Below, one piece after another: positions 17,031-24,785 of a DNA stretch of 38,677 bases. The notes beneath the pieces are model-generated. The model was given only the letters and a program-made list of their open reading frames with translations, had not been told where the DNA came from and did no database searches. Origin of the DNA: Gammaproteobacteria bacterium (GTDB lineage Bacteria; Pseudomonadota; Gammaproteobacteria; Burkholderiales; Burkholderiaceae_C). The stretch lies in assembly GCA_018820395.1 (NCBI GenBank), contig JAHJOG010000249.1, forward strand, positions 1 through 38,677. The letters are read 5' to 3'. The translations under genes were made by a program, and so were the position numbers. Position 1 is the first letter of the stretch; every line of letters starts with the position of its first letter.

Positions 17031-18353
17031 ATGTCCGCGCGCCCTGCTGCTCCGAGTGCTTCGAATGCCCCGAGTTTTTCCGACCTGACGCGCGAGCGCC
17101 CCTTCATGCGGCTGTGGGTGGCGCGGCTGTTCGGCACGGCGGCGGCGCAGATGCTGCTGGTCGCCATCGGCTGGCACATGTACGAGCTCACGGGCAGTGC
17201 GTGGGACTTGGGGCTGGTCGGCCTGTTTCAGTTCGTGCCCGCGCTGCTGCTGGCCCTGCTCGCGGGGCACGTGGTGGACCGCCATCATCGCGGCCGCATC
17301 GTGGCGGCCTGTTTCGCCACGCAGGGCGCAGCGTCGCTGGTGCTGCTGGTCGCGGTGGCGACGCACCACGATTCGCGCGCGCTGCTGCTAGGGCTGTCGC
17401 TGCTGCTGGGCTCGGTGCGTGCCTTCCAGATGCCGGCGCAGCAGTCGCTCACGCCCTTGCTCGTGCCGCCGCTGATGCTGCCGCGCGCCATGGCGTTCAG
17501 CTCGGCCGGCATGCAGGGCGCGATCATCGGTGGGCCGGCCTTGGGCGGTTTGCTCTTCGTGGCAGGCACGGCGGTGGTGTACGGGGCCAGCCTGGCGCTC
17601 TTCTGCGTGGCCTGCTTCCTGGCGTTGCGGCTGCGCTATGTCTACACGCGTGCGCCGCGCGAGCCGGTGACGGTGTCCACCGTGCTGGCGGGCGTCGATT
17701 TCATCTGGAAGCGCAAGCCGGTGCTCGGCGCGGTGTCGCTCGATCTCTTCGCGGTGCTGCTCGGCGGGGCCGTGGCGCTGCTGCCGATCTTCGCCAAGGA
17801 CATCCTGCACACGGGCCCATGGGGCCTGGGATTGCTGCGCGGAGCACCGGCGGTGGGCGCGCTGCTGACGTCGATCGTGCTCACCCGCCGTCCGATCGAG
17901 CGGCGCGCCGGCCGCACGCTGCTCCTGGCCGTGGCGCTGTTCGGGGTCTGCATGGTGATCTTCGGCCTGTCGCGCAGCTTCGTGGTGTCGCTGATCGCGC
18001 TTGCCGTGTCGGGCGGCGCCGACATGGTCAACGTGGTGATCCGCCAGACGCTGGTGCAGCTCGAAACGCCCGACGCCATGCGCGGCCGCGTGAGCGCGGT
18101 CAACTCGATCTTCATCGGGGCCAGCAATCAGCTCGGCGAATTCGAGTCGGGTGCCACGGCGGCCTTGCTGGGGCCGGTGGGCTCGGTGGTGGTCGGCGGG
18201 GTGGGCACCGTGCTGGTGGCCGCCGCCTGGTTCCGGCTCTTTCCGTCGCTGGCGCAACGCGACCGGATCGTGGCCGTTCAGGCGAGCGACGCCGCGTACG
18301 GCACGTCGAGCACGACGTCGCCCGACGGTTCGGCCACGCAGGGCAGGACGTAG
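17031..18353 (+). CDS. MFS transporter (EntS-like exporter family)
   Basis: A 440-residue inner-membrane protein with about 11-12 hydrophobic segments. It belongs to the MFS_3 (EntS/enterobactin exporter-like) branch, judged from FMRLWVARLFGTAAAQM, the loop GHVVDRHHRGRIV near residue 78 (the MFS motif A position) and the second-half VIRQTLVQLETPDAMRGRVS segment, which is typical of this branch. The 45-residue polar C-terminal tail is unusually long and is the part whose DNA overlaps the convergent ferredoxin gene by 76 bp; this may mean that the true protein ends near the last helix in relatives. The transported molecule is unknown; efflux of a small metabolite or drug is probable. Confidence 0.88.
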   Translation: MSARPAAPSASNAPSFSDLTRERPFMRLWVARLFGTAAAQMLLVAIGWHMYELTGSAWDLGLVGLFQFVPALLLALLAGHVVDRHHRGRIVAACFATQGAASLVLLVAVATHHDSRALLLGLSLLLGSVRAFQMPAQQSLTPLLVPPLMLPRAMAFSSAGMQGAIIGGPALGGLLFVAGTAVVYGASLALFCVACFLALRLRYVYTRAPREPVTVSTVLAGVDFIWKRKPVLGAVSLDLFAVLLGGAVALLPIFAKDILHTGPWGLGLLRGAPAVGALLTSIVLTRRPIERRAGRTLLLAVALFGVCMVIFGLSRSFVVSLIALAVSGGADMVNVVIRQTLVQLETPDAMRGRVSAVNSIFIGASNQLGEFESGATAALLGPVGSVVVGGVGTVLVAAAWFRLFPSLAQRDRIVAVQASDAAYGTSSTTSPDGSATQGRT

Positions 18354-18559
18354 CCCTCGGCCTTTTCGTCGACGCTCACGCCGGGCCACTCGATTCGGTA
18401 GCGCACCTGCCCGGAGAGCATCCTGCACAGGCAGGTGCGGCAGGTTCCGTTGCGGCACGAGCTCGGCAGCTCGACGCCGGCCGCTTCGGCGGCCTGCAGC
18501 AGCGTGGCGCCGGCGGGGGCCTCGAAGTCGAAGCCGGCGGGCTCGATCCTCACCCTCAT
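18278..18559 (-). CDS. [2Fe-2S] plant-type ferredoxin
   Basis: A 93-residue electron carrier. The cluster ligands are C35, C40 and C43 in SSCRNGTCRTC and C74 in LPCVAEP, the classic Cys-x4-Cys-x2-Cys...Cys spacing of plant-type ferredoxins; C45 is an additional cysteine. It lacks reductase domains, so it is a stand-alone carrier. Its 3' 76 bp are antisense to the end of the MFS gene. A small basic-protein gene begins 32 bp upstream on the same strand and could be co-transcribed. The redox partner is unknown; a free-standing carrier could serve one of the oxygenases in this region, but nothing in the sequence links them. Confidence 0.92.
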   Translation of the reverse strand: MRVRIEPAGFDFEAPAGATLLQAAEAAGVELPSSCRNGTCRTCLCRMLSGQVRYRIEWPGVSVDEKAEGYVLPCVAEPSGDVVLDVPYAASLA

Positions 18560-18590
18560 GCCAAGGGCAGCGATGCGGGTGGCGCGGAGG

Positions 18591-18737
18591 TCACTTGTTC
18601 TTGAGTTTGCCGCGCGGAATCACGGCCGTGGTCAGTGTGCGGACGGGTTCGCCGAGCGGTGCTGCCGGCTTGGGCGCCGATGTGTCCTTCTTGGGTTTCT
18701 TGGCTTCCTTGCTGCTGCGCTGCTGACTCTTGGCCAT
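18591..18737 (-). CDS. Small lysine-rich conserved hypothetical protein
   Basis: A 48-residue, strongly basic protein that starts MAKSQQRSSKEAKKPKKD and ends TAVIPRGKLKNK. The ATG at 18737 has a GGAG ribosome site at the right distance, which decides the start; a much longer upstream frame is not supported. The low-complexity Lys/Ala/Pro/Ser centre and the conserved-looking VRTLTTAVIPRGK end recall a small protein widespread in betaproteobacteria, of unknown role. Its charge would allow nucleic-acid or ribosome binding, but that is not shown. It lies 31 bp before the ferredoxin gene on the same strand. Confidence 0.75.
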   Translation of the reverse strand: MAKSQQRSSKEAKKPKKDTSAPKPAAPLGEPVRTLTTAVIPRGKLKNK

Positions 18738-18820
18738 GGTGATCTCCGGATAGATGCGAATGCGGCCGCGAGTGTACCGGCGCGGCGACAATGGCGTTTT
18801 ATTTCGCCCGCCTTCCAGCC

Positions 18821-19336
18821 ATGTCCGAATACCAGATCCGTCCCGCCGAAATGTCCGATGCAAAGGCCATCGCCGAAGTCCACGCCGCTTCGGCCCGCGC
18901 TGCCTACACCGACATCCTCCCCGAAGACCAGCTGCGCGCCCTGGCCCCCGTCACGCGGGAAGCCAAGTGGCGCGAAGCCATCGAATACAACGAACCCCAG
19001 GTGCGCGTCGCGACGCTCGACGGCGCGGTGGTGGGCTTCGTGGGCTTCGACCGTTCGAGAGACCCCAAGACGCCGTCGACCACGGGCGAGATCTGGTCGA
19101 TCTACCTGCTGCCCGAGCACTGGGGCAAGGGCGTCGGCGTCGCCCTGTGGGACGCTGCGCGCGACGGCCTCGAAGAAGAGGGCTGCACCGTGGTCACGAT
19201 CTGGGTGCCGCTGCGCAACGAGCGGGCCTTGCGCTTTCATGAGCTGGCCGGCTTCAAGCGCGAGCTGAAGACGGCCAAGACGACTGCGCTCGGCGGCGTC
19301 AAGATCGAAGAGATCCGCCTGCGGCGCAACGTCTGA
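18821..19336 (+). CDS. GNAT family N-acetyltransferase
   Basis: A 171-residue single-domain acetyltransferase that would transfer acetyl from acetyl-CoA to an amine. The acetyl-CoA-binding motif A is seen in IWSIYLLPEHWGKGVGVAL (about residues 90-108; Q/RxxGxG/A-type GKGVGV). The later NERALRFHELAGFKRE segment is motif B. The start MSEYQIRPAEMSDA at 18821 fits the family; an upstream in-frame ATG at 18791 would add ten residues. The acceptor substrate is unknown (amino acid, peptide N-terminus, polyamine and antibiotic are all possible). The DUF808 gene starts 13 bp downstream, so the two may share a transcript. Confidence 0.88.
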   Translation: MSEYQIRPAEMSDAKAIAEVHAASARAAYTDILPEDQLRALAPVTREAKWREAIEYNEPQVRVATLDGAVVGFVGFDRSRDPKTPSTTGEIWSIYLLPEHWGKGVGVALWDAARDGLEEEGCTVVTIWVPLRNERALRFHELAGFKRELKTAKTTALGGVKIEEIRLRRNV

Positions 19337-19349
19337 GCGGGCGGCACCC

Positions 19350-20255
19350 ATGGCTGCGAGTCTGCTGCTCCTGCTCGACGATATCGCGTCGGTTCTGGAT
19401 GACGTTTCATTGCTCACCAAAGTGGCCGCCAAGAAGACGGCCGGCGTACTGGGTGACGACCTGGCGCTGAACGCCCAGCAGGTGTCGGGCTTGAAGGCCG
19501 ACCGCGAACTGCCGGTAGTGTGGGCGGTGTGCAAGGGGTCGCTGGTCAACAAGGCGATCCTGGTGCCCGCTGCGCTGGCGATCGGCGCCTGGCTGCCGTG
19601 GGCAGTGACGCCCTTGCTGATGGTGGGCGGCGCTTTCCTGTGCTTCGAGGGCGTCGAGAAGCTGGCGCACCGCTTCTTGCACAGCGGTCACGGCGAGGCG
19701 GAGCATGACCGCTCGACCATGGCGGCAGCCAACCCCGATGTCGATCCCGTCGAACTCGAAAAAGACAAGATCAAGGGCGCGGTGCGCACCGACTTCATTC
19801 TCTCGGCGGAGATCATCACCATCGCGCTCGGCACGGTGCAGGGCCAGGACTTCATCACCCAGCTCGGCGTTCTGGTGGGCATCGCGATCGTCATGACCGT
19901 GGGCGTCTATGGCCTGGTCGCAGGCATCGTCAAGCTGGACGACGCGGGCCTGCATCTGAGCCGCAGCGACCGGCCTTCGCTGCGCTCGCTGGGCCGCGGC
20001 ATCCTGGCGCTCGCGCCCTGGCTCATGAAGGCGCTGTCGGTCGCCGGCACCGCGGCCATGTTCCTGGTGGGCGGGGGCATCCTGGTCCACGGGGTGCCGG
20101 CGGTCGGCCACGCGGTCGAGGCGTGGTCCGCCGGTTTCGGCAGCGTCGCCGGAGTGCTGTTGCCGATGCTGGCCAATGCGGCGGTCGGCATCGTGGCCGG
20201 CGCGATCGTGCTGGCGGCGGTCGAGCTCGCCAAGAAGCTGTTCAAGAAGGGCTGA
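19350..20255 (+). CDS. DUF808 (YedI-like) inner-membrane protein
   Basis: A 301-residue membrane protein. The opening LLLLLDDIASVLDDVSLLTK followed by VAAKKTAGVLGDDLALNA and the later RELPVVWAVCKGSLVNK are typical of the DUF808 family, which includes E. coli YedI. About six hydrophobic segments are visible, with a conserved cytoplasmic-looking loop between the second and third (HSGHGEAEHD and KIKGAVRTDFILSAEI). The function of the family is not known. The 3' end overlaps the convergent mnmH gene by 14 bp. Confidence 0.9.
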   Translation: MAASLLLLLDDIASVLDDVSLLTKVAAKKTAGVLGDDLALNAQQVSGLKADRELPVVWAVCKGSLVNKAILVPAALAIGAWLPWAVTPLLMVGGAFLCFEGVEKLAHRFLHSGHGEAEHDRSTMAAANPDVDPVELEKDKIKGAVRTDFILSAEIITIALGTVQGQDFITQLGVLVGIAIVMTVGVYGLVAGIVKLDDAGLHLSRSDRPSLRSLGRGILALAPWLMKALSVAGTAAMFLVGGGILVHGVPAVGHAVEAWSAGFGSVAGVLLPMLANAAVGIVAGAIVLAAVELAKKLFKKG

Positions 20256-21312
20256 GCGCGCGTTCGGCCTCGCTCACGCGCTCGGCCACGGCGGCGATGC
20301 CGCTTTCCGACAGGTCGTCGACGTGCAGGGTTCGGCGCGTGCTCCATTGCCTGAAATGCGCCGACTGCGACTTGGCATAGGCCGGGTCGTAATGCAGCGC
20401 GGTCAGTTCGGCGAACAGCGATCGCAGATCGCGCGCGCCGGCCCATTGCTGCCAGCGGCCGATCACGGCCTTGCCGTGCAGTTCCTTCAGCAGCGCGAGT
20501 TGCGTCGACAGCGCCTCCGGCCGGTCGCCCAGGTAGCTGTAGTCGCGCAGCAGGTACTCCAGCCGCGCCTGCGGCGTGGCGTCGATCTCGATCACGCTGC
20601 CGGCGCGCATTTTTTCGACCAGCGGCGTCGGCACGTTCAGCTGGCCGATGCGGCGGCTCTCACCTTCGACGTAGAGCGGGCGCGCGGGGTCGATGCGGTC
20701 GAGCAGGTCGGCGATGCGCGTCTCGAACGCGGTCTGCGAAGGCTGCGGCACGCCGGGGAGGGCGCCGAGCAGCGAGCCCTTGTGCGCGGCGAACGCTTCG
20801 AGATCGAGCACCTGGTGCCCCGTGCTTTCGAGCGCCTGGAGGATGCGCGTTTTCGCGCTGCCGGTGGCGCCGCACAGCACGCGCAGGTCGAGTTGCGGGC
20901 ACAGCGCCTCGATCCGCGCGATGACATGGCGGCGCCAGCTCTTGTAGCCGCCGGCCAGCTGCTTGGCGTCCCAGCCGACGAGTCGCAGCCAGGTGGTGAG
21001 CGAGCCGCTGCGCAGTCCGCCACGCCAGCAATACACGAGCGGCTTCCAGTCGGCCGGATGATCGGCGAACTTTTCCTTCAGGTGCCGCGCGATATTCGCA
21101 GCGACCATCGCGCCGCCCACGCGCCGCGCCTCGAACGCGCCTTGCTGCTTGTACATCGTGCCGATGATGCGGCGTTCGTCGTTGTCGAGCACCGGGCAAT
21201 TGATGGCCCCTGGAATGTGATCGATGGCAAATTCGGCCGGCGAACGCGCGTCGATGATGGCGTCGAAGTCGTGGCGCTGGTCGACCGTGATCGGGGACGG
21301 CCCACGCATCAT
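20242..21312 (-). CDS. mnmH: tRNA 2-selenouridine synthase MnmH
   Basis: A 356-residue enzyme that converts 2-thiouridine at the wobble position of certain tRNAs to 2-selenouridine, through a geranylated intermediate. An N-terminal rhodanese domain carries the catalytic cysteine C95 in VYCWRGGLRSGS. The C-terminal P-loop domain begins with GATGSAKT (148-155). The gene starts with two adjacent ATG codons; the first (21312) overlaps the upstream stop as ATGA and is preferred. It implies that the organism makes selenophosphate (selD, not in this window). The 72-residue membrane-protein gene just upstream is translationally coupled to it. Confidence 0.94.
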   Translation of the reverse strand: MMRGPSPITVDQRHDFDAIIDARSPAEFAIDHIPGAINCPVLDNDERRIIGTMYKQQGAFEARRVGGAMVAANIARHLKEKFADHPADWKPLVYCWRGGLRSGSLTTWLRLVGWDAKQLAGGYKSWRRHVIARIEALCPQLDLRVLCGATGSAKTRILQALESTGHQVLDLEAFAAHKGSLLGALPGVPQPSQTAFETRIADLLDRIDPARPLYVEGESRRIGQLNVPTPLVEKMRAGSVIEIDATPQARLEYLLRDYSYLGDRPEALSTQLALLKELHGKAVIGRWQQWAGARDLRSLFAELTALHYDPAYAKSQSAHFRQWSTRRTLHVDDLSESGIAAVAERVSEAERALSPS

Positions 21313-21527
21313 CGGCCCCGGGACTGGGCGCGCTTGCGGAGCTCGACCGCCACCAGCGCGATGCCGAGGGCCAGCGCGAACCAACCGACGATGTACGCGC
21401 CGGCCACGGTGGTCCGCCAGAAGTCGGACTGAAGAAAGTGCGGCGCGATCAACACCACCGCGCCGATGAAGATGCACAGCAATCCGCGCTCGAGCATGCG
21501 CGGTGCGGTGGAGGGTCGGGAAGCCAT
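21309..21527 (-). CDS. Small two-helix membrane protein coupled to mnmH
   Basis: A 72-residue protein with two hydrophobic helices (about residues 13-29 and 39-62) separated by a short HFLQSDFWRTT loop and followed by a basic tail (ELRKRAQSRGR). The ATG at 21527 is followed by MASRPSTAPRMLERG. Its stop overlaps the mnmH start by 4 bp, so the two are made together. I do not recognise a family; a role linked to selenium or tRNA modification would be pure inference from position. A longer upstream frame extension runs into low-likelihood sequence and was not used. Confidence 0.65.
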   Translation of the reverse strand: MASRPSTAPRMLERGLLCIFIGAVVLIAPHFLQSDFWRTTVAGAYIVGWFALALGIALVAVELRKRAQSRGR

Positions 21528-21607
21528 GCCCGAGTTTAAGGCGGGGCCGCGGCTGGGCGCGGACTCTGCATCAGCTTGGCGTGGCGCTTCGCTGCACCTG
21601 GGCTCTG

Positions 21608-21901
21608 CTATCCGCCGAACCGATGGCTGGATGGGTGAGCCAGCTGATCGCACGCGGCCAGCACGCCGACGAGGGTCGAAGCCTTGTCGAGCAGCACCCG
21701 CACGGCCTCGCCGTCTGTGGCTGCAACTGAAATCTGGAGTTTGACGACATCTTCGGCGGCATGGCTGTAGTCGACATGGAGAACGTCCATGCCTCTCGCT
21801 GCATAAAGACCGAGGATGCGGCACAGCAAGCCGGAATCGCGTTCCATCAGGTAGACCTGACGAAGACTGGTGTCTGTTCTGGGGAATTCGGGAAGGTTCA
21901 T
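21608..21901 (-). CDS. Lone ACT-domain protein
   Basis: A 97-residue protein containing one ACT-type regulatory fold. RQVYLMERDSGLLCRILGLY, AARGMDVLHVDYSHA and VVKLQISVAATDGEAVRVLL correspond to the beta-alpha-beta elements of acetolactate synthase small-subunit-like ACT domains. It lacks the C-terminal domain of IlvH. The start at 21901 is chosen because AGGA lies 8 nt upstream; an in-frame ATG at 21919 is an alternative. It may bind an amino acid and regulate an enzyme encoded elsewhere. No biosynthetic gene is adjacent; the nearest downstream gene is 80 bp away. Confidence 0.82.
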   Translation of the reverse strand: MNLPEFPRTDTSLRQVYLMERDSGLLCRILGLYAARGMDVLHVDYSHAAEDVVKLQISVAATDGEAVRVLLDKASTLVGVLAACDQLAHPSSHRFGG

Positions 21902-21905
21902 CTCT

Positions 21906-22097
21906 TCAATCCTGGACATCGATGTGGGCCGGGGTTGACCGGCTGCGAAGATGCGCGTGGATCGAGAAAGAAGCGACGACGTGCTCGATGTCGACCCGGC
22001 TGACCGGGACGACGCGCACGTTCCCGGTCAGCGAGGAATTCGAATGATGGCGAAGATCGGCAAGCGGGGTTGCATGAAAGTAGTCTAGCGTTGCCAC
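21906..22097 (-). CDS. Possible small protein or leader upstream of the ACT gene
   Basis: A 63-codon frame with a GTG start, ending at a TGA five bases before the ACT start at 21901 (and overlapping the alternative start at 21919). Its codons turn GC-rich at third positions in the second half, and the text (NVRVVPVSRVDIEHVVASFS) is protein-like, but there is no recognised family and no good ribosome site. It could couple translation into the ACT gene. The rest of this 311-bp divergent region holds the LysR-type operator at 22140. Confidence 0.22.
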   Translation of the reverse strand: MATLDYFHATPLADLRHHSNSSLTGNVRVVPVSRVDIEHVVASFSIHAHLRSRSTPAHIDVQD

Positions 22098-22139
22098 GCG
22101 CTCGCGTCTCGAAAAACTTCCGAAAGCCGAGCCCAGGGG

Positions 22140-22157
22140 GATAACCGAAAGGTTATC
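22140..22157. promoter_or_regulatory. LysR-type operator, PcaQ/GbpR-like
   Basis: GATAACCGAAAGGTTATC is a perfect 7-bp inverted repeat around GAAA. The inner ATAACC-N4-GGTTAT matches the ATAACC-N4-GGTTAA site I recall for PcaQ of rhizobia, a LysR regulator of aromatic catabolism. It lies 55 bp upstream of the first gene of the catabolic operon (start 22213), the usual position for LysR activation. The LysR gene at 28336-29340, which converges on the operon's end, is the best candidate regulator. Confidence 0.65.
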
Positions 22158-22212
22158 GGACTATCAGTTTTTCGTGCACGGCTGGAAACGGTCGCGGCCT
22201 AGACTGCCGCAC

Positions 22213-22764
22213 ATGCACACCGTGTCGCTGCCGATTTGCTCGACCCTTTCGTCCAACCTGCTGACCGTGATCGGCGAGGCGGAATCCGCCGACGAGGCCT
22301 TCCGTCAGCTCGACCTGTTCAGGCGCGTGATCGCGGGGCCTGGTGTGTTCAGCGTCAACCTGAACGTGACGACCGTCGCCGACCCACGCAACGAAGTCCG
22401 CCTGAGGCGGCTGTACTCGTCTGCTGGAGGCGCATGGCCCGTGGCGGGCAGCAAGTGCAAGTCGCACTCGGGATGGACCGACATGCTCTTCGTGCGCGGC
22501 GAGATCTTCGTCGGCGAAGGCAGCGACGCCCTGGCAGACAACTTCGACGACCACCCGCGCATGACGCAGCATGGCCTGCGGTCGGTGGTCAACGTGCCGC
22601 TGATGAAGGGGGCGCAGTGCTATGCAACAGTCAACGTCTTCGGCCGCGGCGACCGCTGGCTTCCCCATCAGGTGGAAGGCGTGCGTCTGCTGGCATCGGC
22701 AGCGGCCCCATGGGTGCAGCCGCTACCCGATCTCGACTATGCATTCGAAAGGTCTTCCGCATGA
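22213..22764 (+). CDS. GAF-domain protein, first gene of catabolic operon
   Basis: A 183-residue soluble protein, nearly all one GAF domain, counted from the ATG at 22213; an earlier in-frame ATG at 22174 would overlap the likely promoter. Features typical of GAF are the central MLFVRGEIFVGEGSDALADN and RMTQHGLRSVVNVPLMKG segments, and a final helix VEGVRLLASAAAPWV. No output domain (kinase, cyclase, helix-turn-helix) is attached. Stand-alone GAF proteins often bind small ligands, sometimes aromatic compounds, so a sensory or chaperone role for the pathway is plausible but not shown. Its stop overlaps the monooxygenase start by ATGA, so the two are coupled. Confidence 0.8.
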   Translation: MHTVSLPICSTLSSNLLTVIGEAESADEAFRQLDLFRRVIAGPGVFSVNLNVTTVADPRNEVRLRRLYSSAGGAWPVAGSKCKSHSGWTDMLFVRGEIFVGEGSDALADNFDDHPRMTQHGLRSVVNVPLMKGAQCYATVNVFGRGDRWLPHQVEGVRLLASAAAPWVQPLPDLDYAFERSSA

Positions 22765-24362
22765 ACACAGATACGTCGATCGTGATCGTCGGCGGCGGTC
22801 CCGTCGGGCTCGCCATGGCGATCCTGCTTCAGCGTTTCGGGATTGATTTCGTGCTGCTGGAACGCAATGCCGGCATCACCGAGCATCCCAAGGCGCGTGG
22901 CACCTGGGTACGCACCATGGAGATCTTTCGTCAATGGGGAATCGAAGGCCGGCTGAGGCTGCGCGCCTTGCCCGATGGAGCGGACTTCTTCTCGTTCGTG
23001 GATTCCATGACGGGTCACGAGTGGGGCCGCACGGTGCCCGAACCCAATGGCGGGTTCTCGCCCACCTGGAAGACGATCCAGTCGCAGGATGCAGTGGAAG
23101 AAGAGTTGCTTGCTCACGCGCGCCGATCGGAAATCGGCCGCATCCTGCACTGCAACGAGTTCGTCCGGTACGAAGAATCGGACAGCCACATCGAGGTGAC
23201 CAGCCGCGACCTGAGGACCGGCGAGACCAGTACCTGGAAGGCCGCCTACCTCTTGGCCGCCGACGGCGCCGGCAGCGCGGTGCGGCGGCAGGCCGACATC
23301 GAAATGCGCGGGCCCTCAGCCATGGCCACGATGGCCAACGAATTCTGGCAGGCCGATCTGTCGCACGTGCGGGGCGTCGCCGACACCGCCGTGTGGCGGG
23401 TGTTCGCGAAGGATTCTCCCTACCCGACCACATCGGTGCTCAACACCAATGGACGCGATCGATGGCTGAGCATCCTGCCGGTGGGCGTGGAAAACGATGA
23501 CCGCGAAGGACCGCGCACGGACGACGAAGTGGTGAGGCTCGCCCGCACGGTAACGGGCATTCCCAACCTCGACGTCAAGGTGATCAACCGCTCTCTGTGG
23601 CGGCTGAGCCGGCAGGTCGCTGCGGCCTTCCGCAAGGGCCGCGTGCTGCTGGCCGGCGATGCTGCGCACCGCTTTCCACCCAATGGCGGCTATGGCATGA
23701 ATTCCGGCATCCAGGACGCCCACAATCTGGCGTGGAAATTGGCACTGGTCGTGAAGGGCCAGGCCGCGCCAAGACTGCTCGACAGCTACGACCTCGAGCG
23801 GCGCCCGGTCGCTGAATCGAACGCGGATTTCAGCTACCGCAATGCGCAGCGCTTCCGGCACGTCGATGAAGCACTGCGCTCAGGCAATCGGGAACGCATC
23901 GAGTTCTGGATCCGCGATAGCAATCACCACATCCACAGCGTCGGCCAGTCGCTGGGATTCAGCTATGACGAAGGTGCCGTGGTTCCGGACGGCACGACCA
24001 AGCCCGTGCTGGTACCGGGCCGTTATGAACCGTCCGACCGCCCCGGCTCGCGCTTCCCGCACATCTGGACCGATTTGGCCCGGCGGCACAGCACGCTCGA
24101 CTGGTTCGACAAGTCCTTCGTTCTCGTCGCGGGTCCGGACGCCGGCGCCTGGGCCGAAGCCGGGAAGGCCGTGGCCGCAAAGCGTTCGGTGCCGCTGTGC
24201 CTGCGAGTGCTCGGCGAACCCTATCGGCACGAGGGCTTGCAGATCGGGGCTCAGGGCGCAGTGCTGGTGCGACCCGATGGGCATGTCGCCTGGCGCATGC
24301 CTTGGACACCCCAGGACCCCGCCGCGGAACTCGACCGCGTGCTCGCCACGCTGCTGGACTGA
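22761..24362 (+). CDS. FAD-dependent monooxygenase (aromatic hydroxylase type)
   Basis: A 533-residue class A flavoprotein monooxygenase of the phenol hydroxylase/TfdB/MhpA kind. Such enzymes use NAD(P)H and oxygen to insert one oxygen into an aromatic ring. Key motifs are the FAD-binding GGGPVG (residues 11-16), a DG motif, AADGAGS (166-172), and GDAAHRFPPNGGYGMNSGIQ (299-318), the second FAD-binding region. The C-terminal 150 residues form the thioredoxin-like domain of this group, with a final GAVLVRPDGHVAWR motif. It sits between the GAF gene (ATGA overlap) and a VOC gene (3-bp gap), in an operon with a hydrolase. The substrate is unknown; a hydroxylated or carboxylated aromatic is most likely. 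Confidence 0.92.
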   Translation: MNTDTSIVIVGGGPVGLAMAILLQRFGIDFVLLERNAGITEHPKARGTWVRTMEIFRQWGIEGRLRLRALPDGADFFSFVDSMTGHEWGRTVPEPNGGFSPTWKTIQSQDAVEEELLAHARRSEIGRILHCNEFVRYEESDSHIEVTSRDLRTGETSTWKAAYLLAADGAGSAVRRQADIEMRGPSAMATMANEFWQADLSHVRGVADTAVWRVFAKDSPYPTTSVLNTNGRDRWLSILPVGVENDDREGPRTDDEVVRLARTVTGIPNLDVKVINRSLWRLSRQVAAAFRKGRVLLAGDAAHRFPPNGGYGMNSGIQDAHNLAWKLALVVKGQAAPRLLDSYDLERRPVAESNADFSYRNAQRFRHVDEALRSGNRERIEFWIRDSNHHIHSVGQSLGFSYDEGAVVPDGTTKPVLVPGRYEPSDRPGSRFPHIWTDLARRHSTLDWFDKSFVLVAGPDAGAWAEAGKAVAAKRSVPLCLRVLGEPYRHEGLQIGAQGAVLVRPDGHVAWRMPWTPQDPAAELDRVLATLLD

Positions 24363-24365
24363 ACC

Positions 24366-24785
24366 ATGCCGGTCCGCTGCTTGCACCACTACACGCTGCG
24401 CTGCGCACCCGAGGAAGTGGAAGCACTGGCGGGCTTCTACACCCGCGTGATCGGCCTGGAGGTGGGCGACCGGCCGCAACTTCCGCTGCCGGGCACCTGG
24501 CTGTACGCCAGCTGCGAACCCATCGTGCACATCTACGCCAACGTCGATGCGCAGCAGGCTTCGGCGCTGGGCACTTCGACCGGCGCTCTGGACCATATTT
24601 CCTTTCGTGGCGAAAACCTTGCCGCCACGCGGCGCCACCTGCGATCGATCGGCTGTGACTTTGCGGAGGCGCCCGTGCCGCTGCGGCCGCTGCACCAGAT
24701 CTTCATCCGCGATCCGAAAGGACTGAAGATCGAGCTGACCTTCTGGATGGACGAGGAACGTCAGGCAGGAACCGCAGATGATTGA
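24366..24785 (+). CDS. VOC-family metalloprotein, possible ring-cleavage dioxygenase
   Basis: A 139-residue single-module member of the vicinal oxygen chelate superfamily. The expected metal ligands are visible: H8 in LHHYTLRC, H77 in ALDHISFRG and E123 in LKIELTFW, giving a His-His-Glu set used by type I extradiol dioxygenases, glyoxalases and related enzymes. Its place between a ring-hydroxylating monooxygenase (3-bp gap) and an alpha/beta hydrolase (8-bp overlap) is what one expects of a meta-cleavage dioxygenase. Most of these have two modules and about 290 residues, so a short one-module dioxygenase or an isomerase/lyase is possible. Activity is inferred. Confidence 0.85.
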   Translation: MPVRCLHHYTLRCAPEEVEALAGFYTRVIGLEVGDRPQLPLPGTWLYASCEPIVHIYANVDAQQASALGTSTGALDHISFRGENLAATRRHLRSIGCDFAEAPVPLRPLHQIFIRDPKGLKIELTFWMDEERQAGTADD

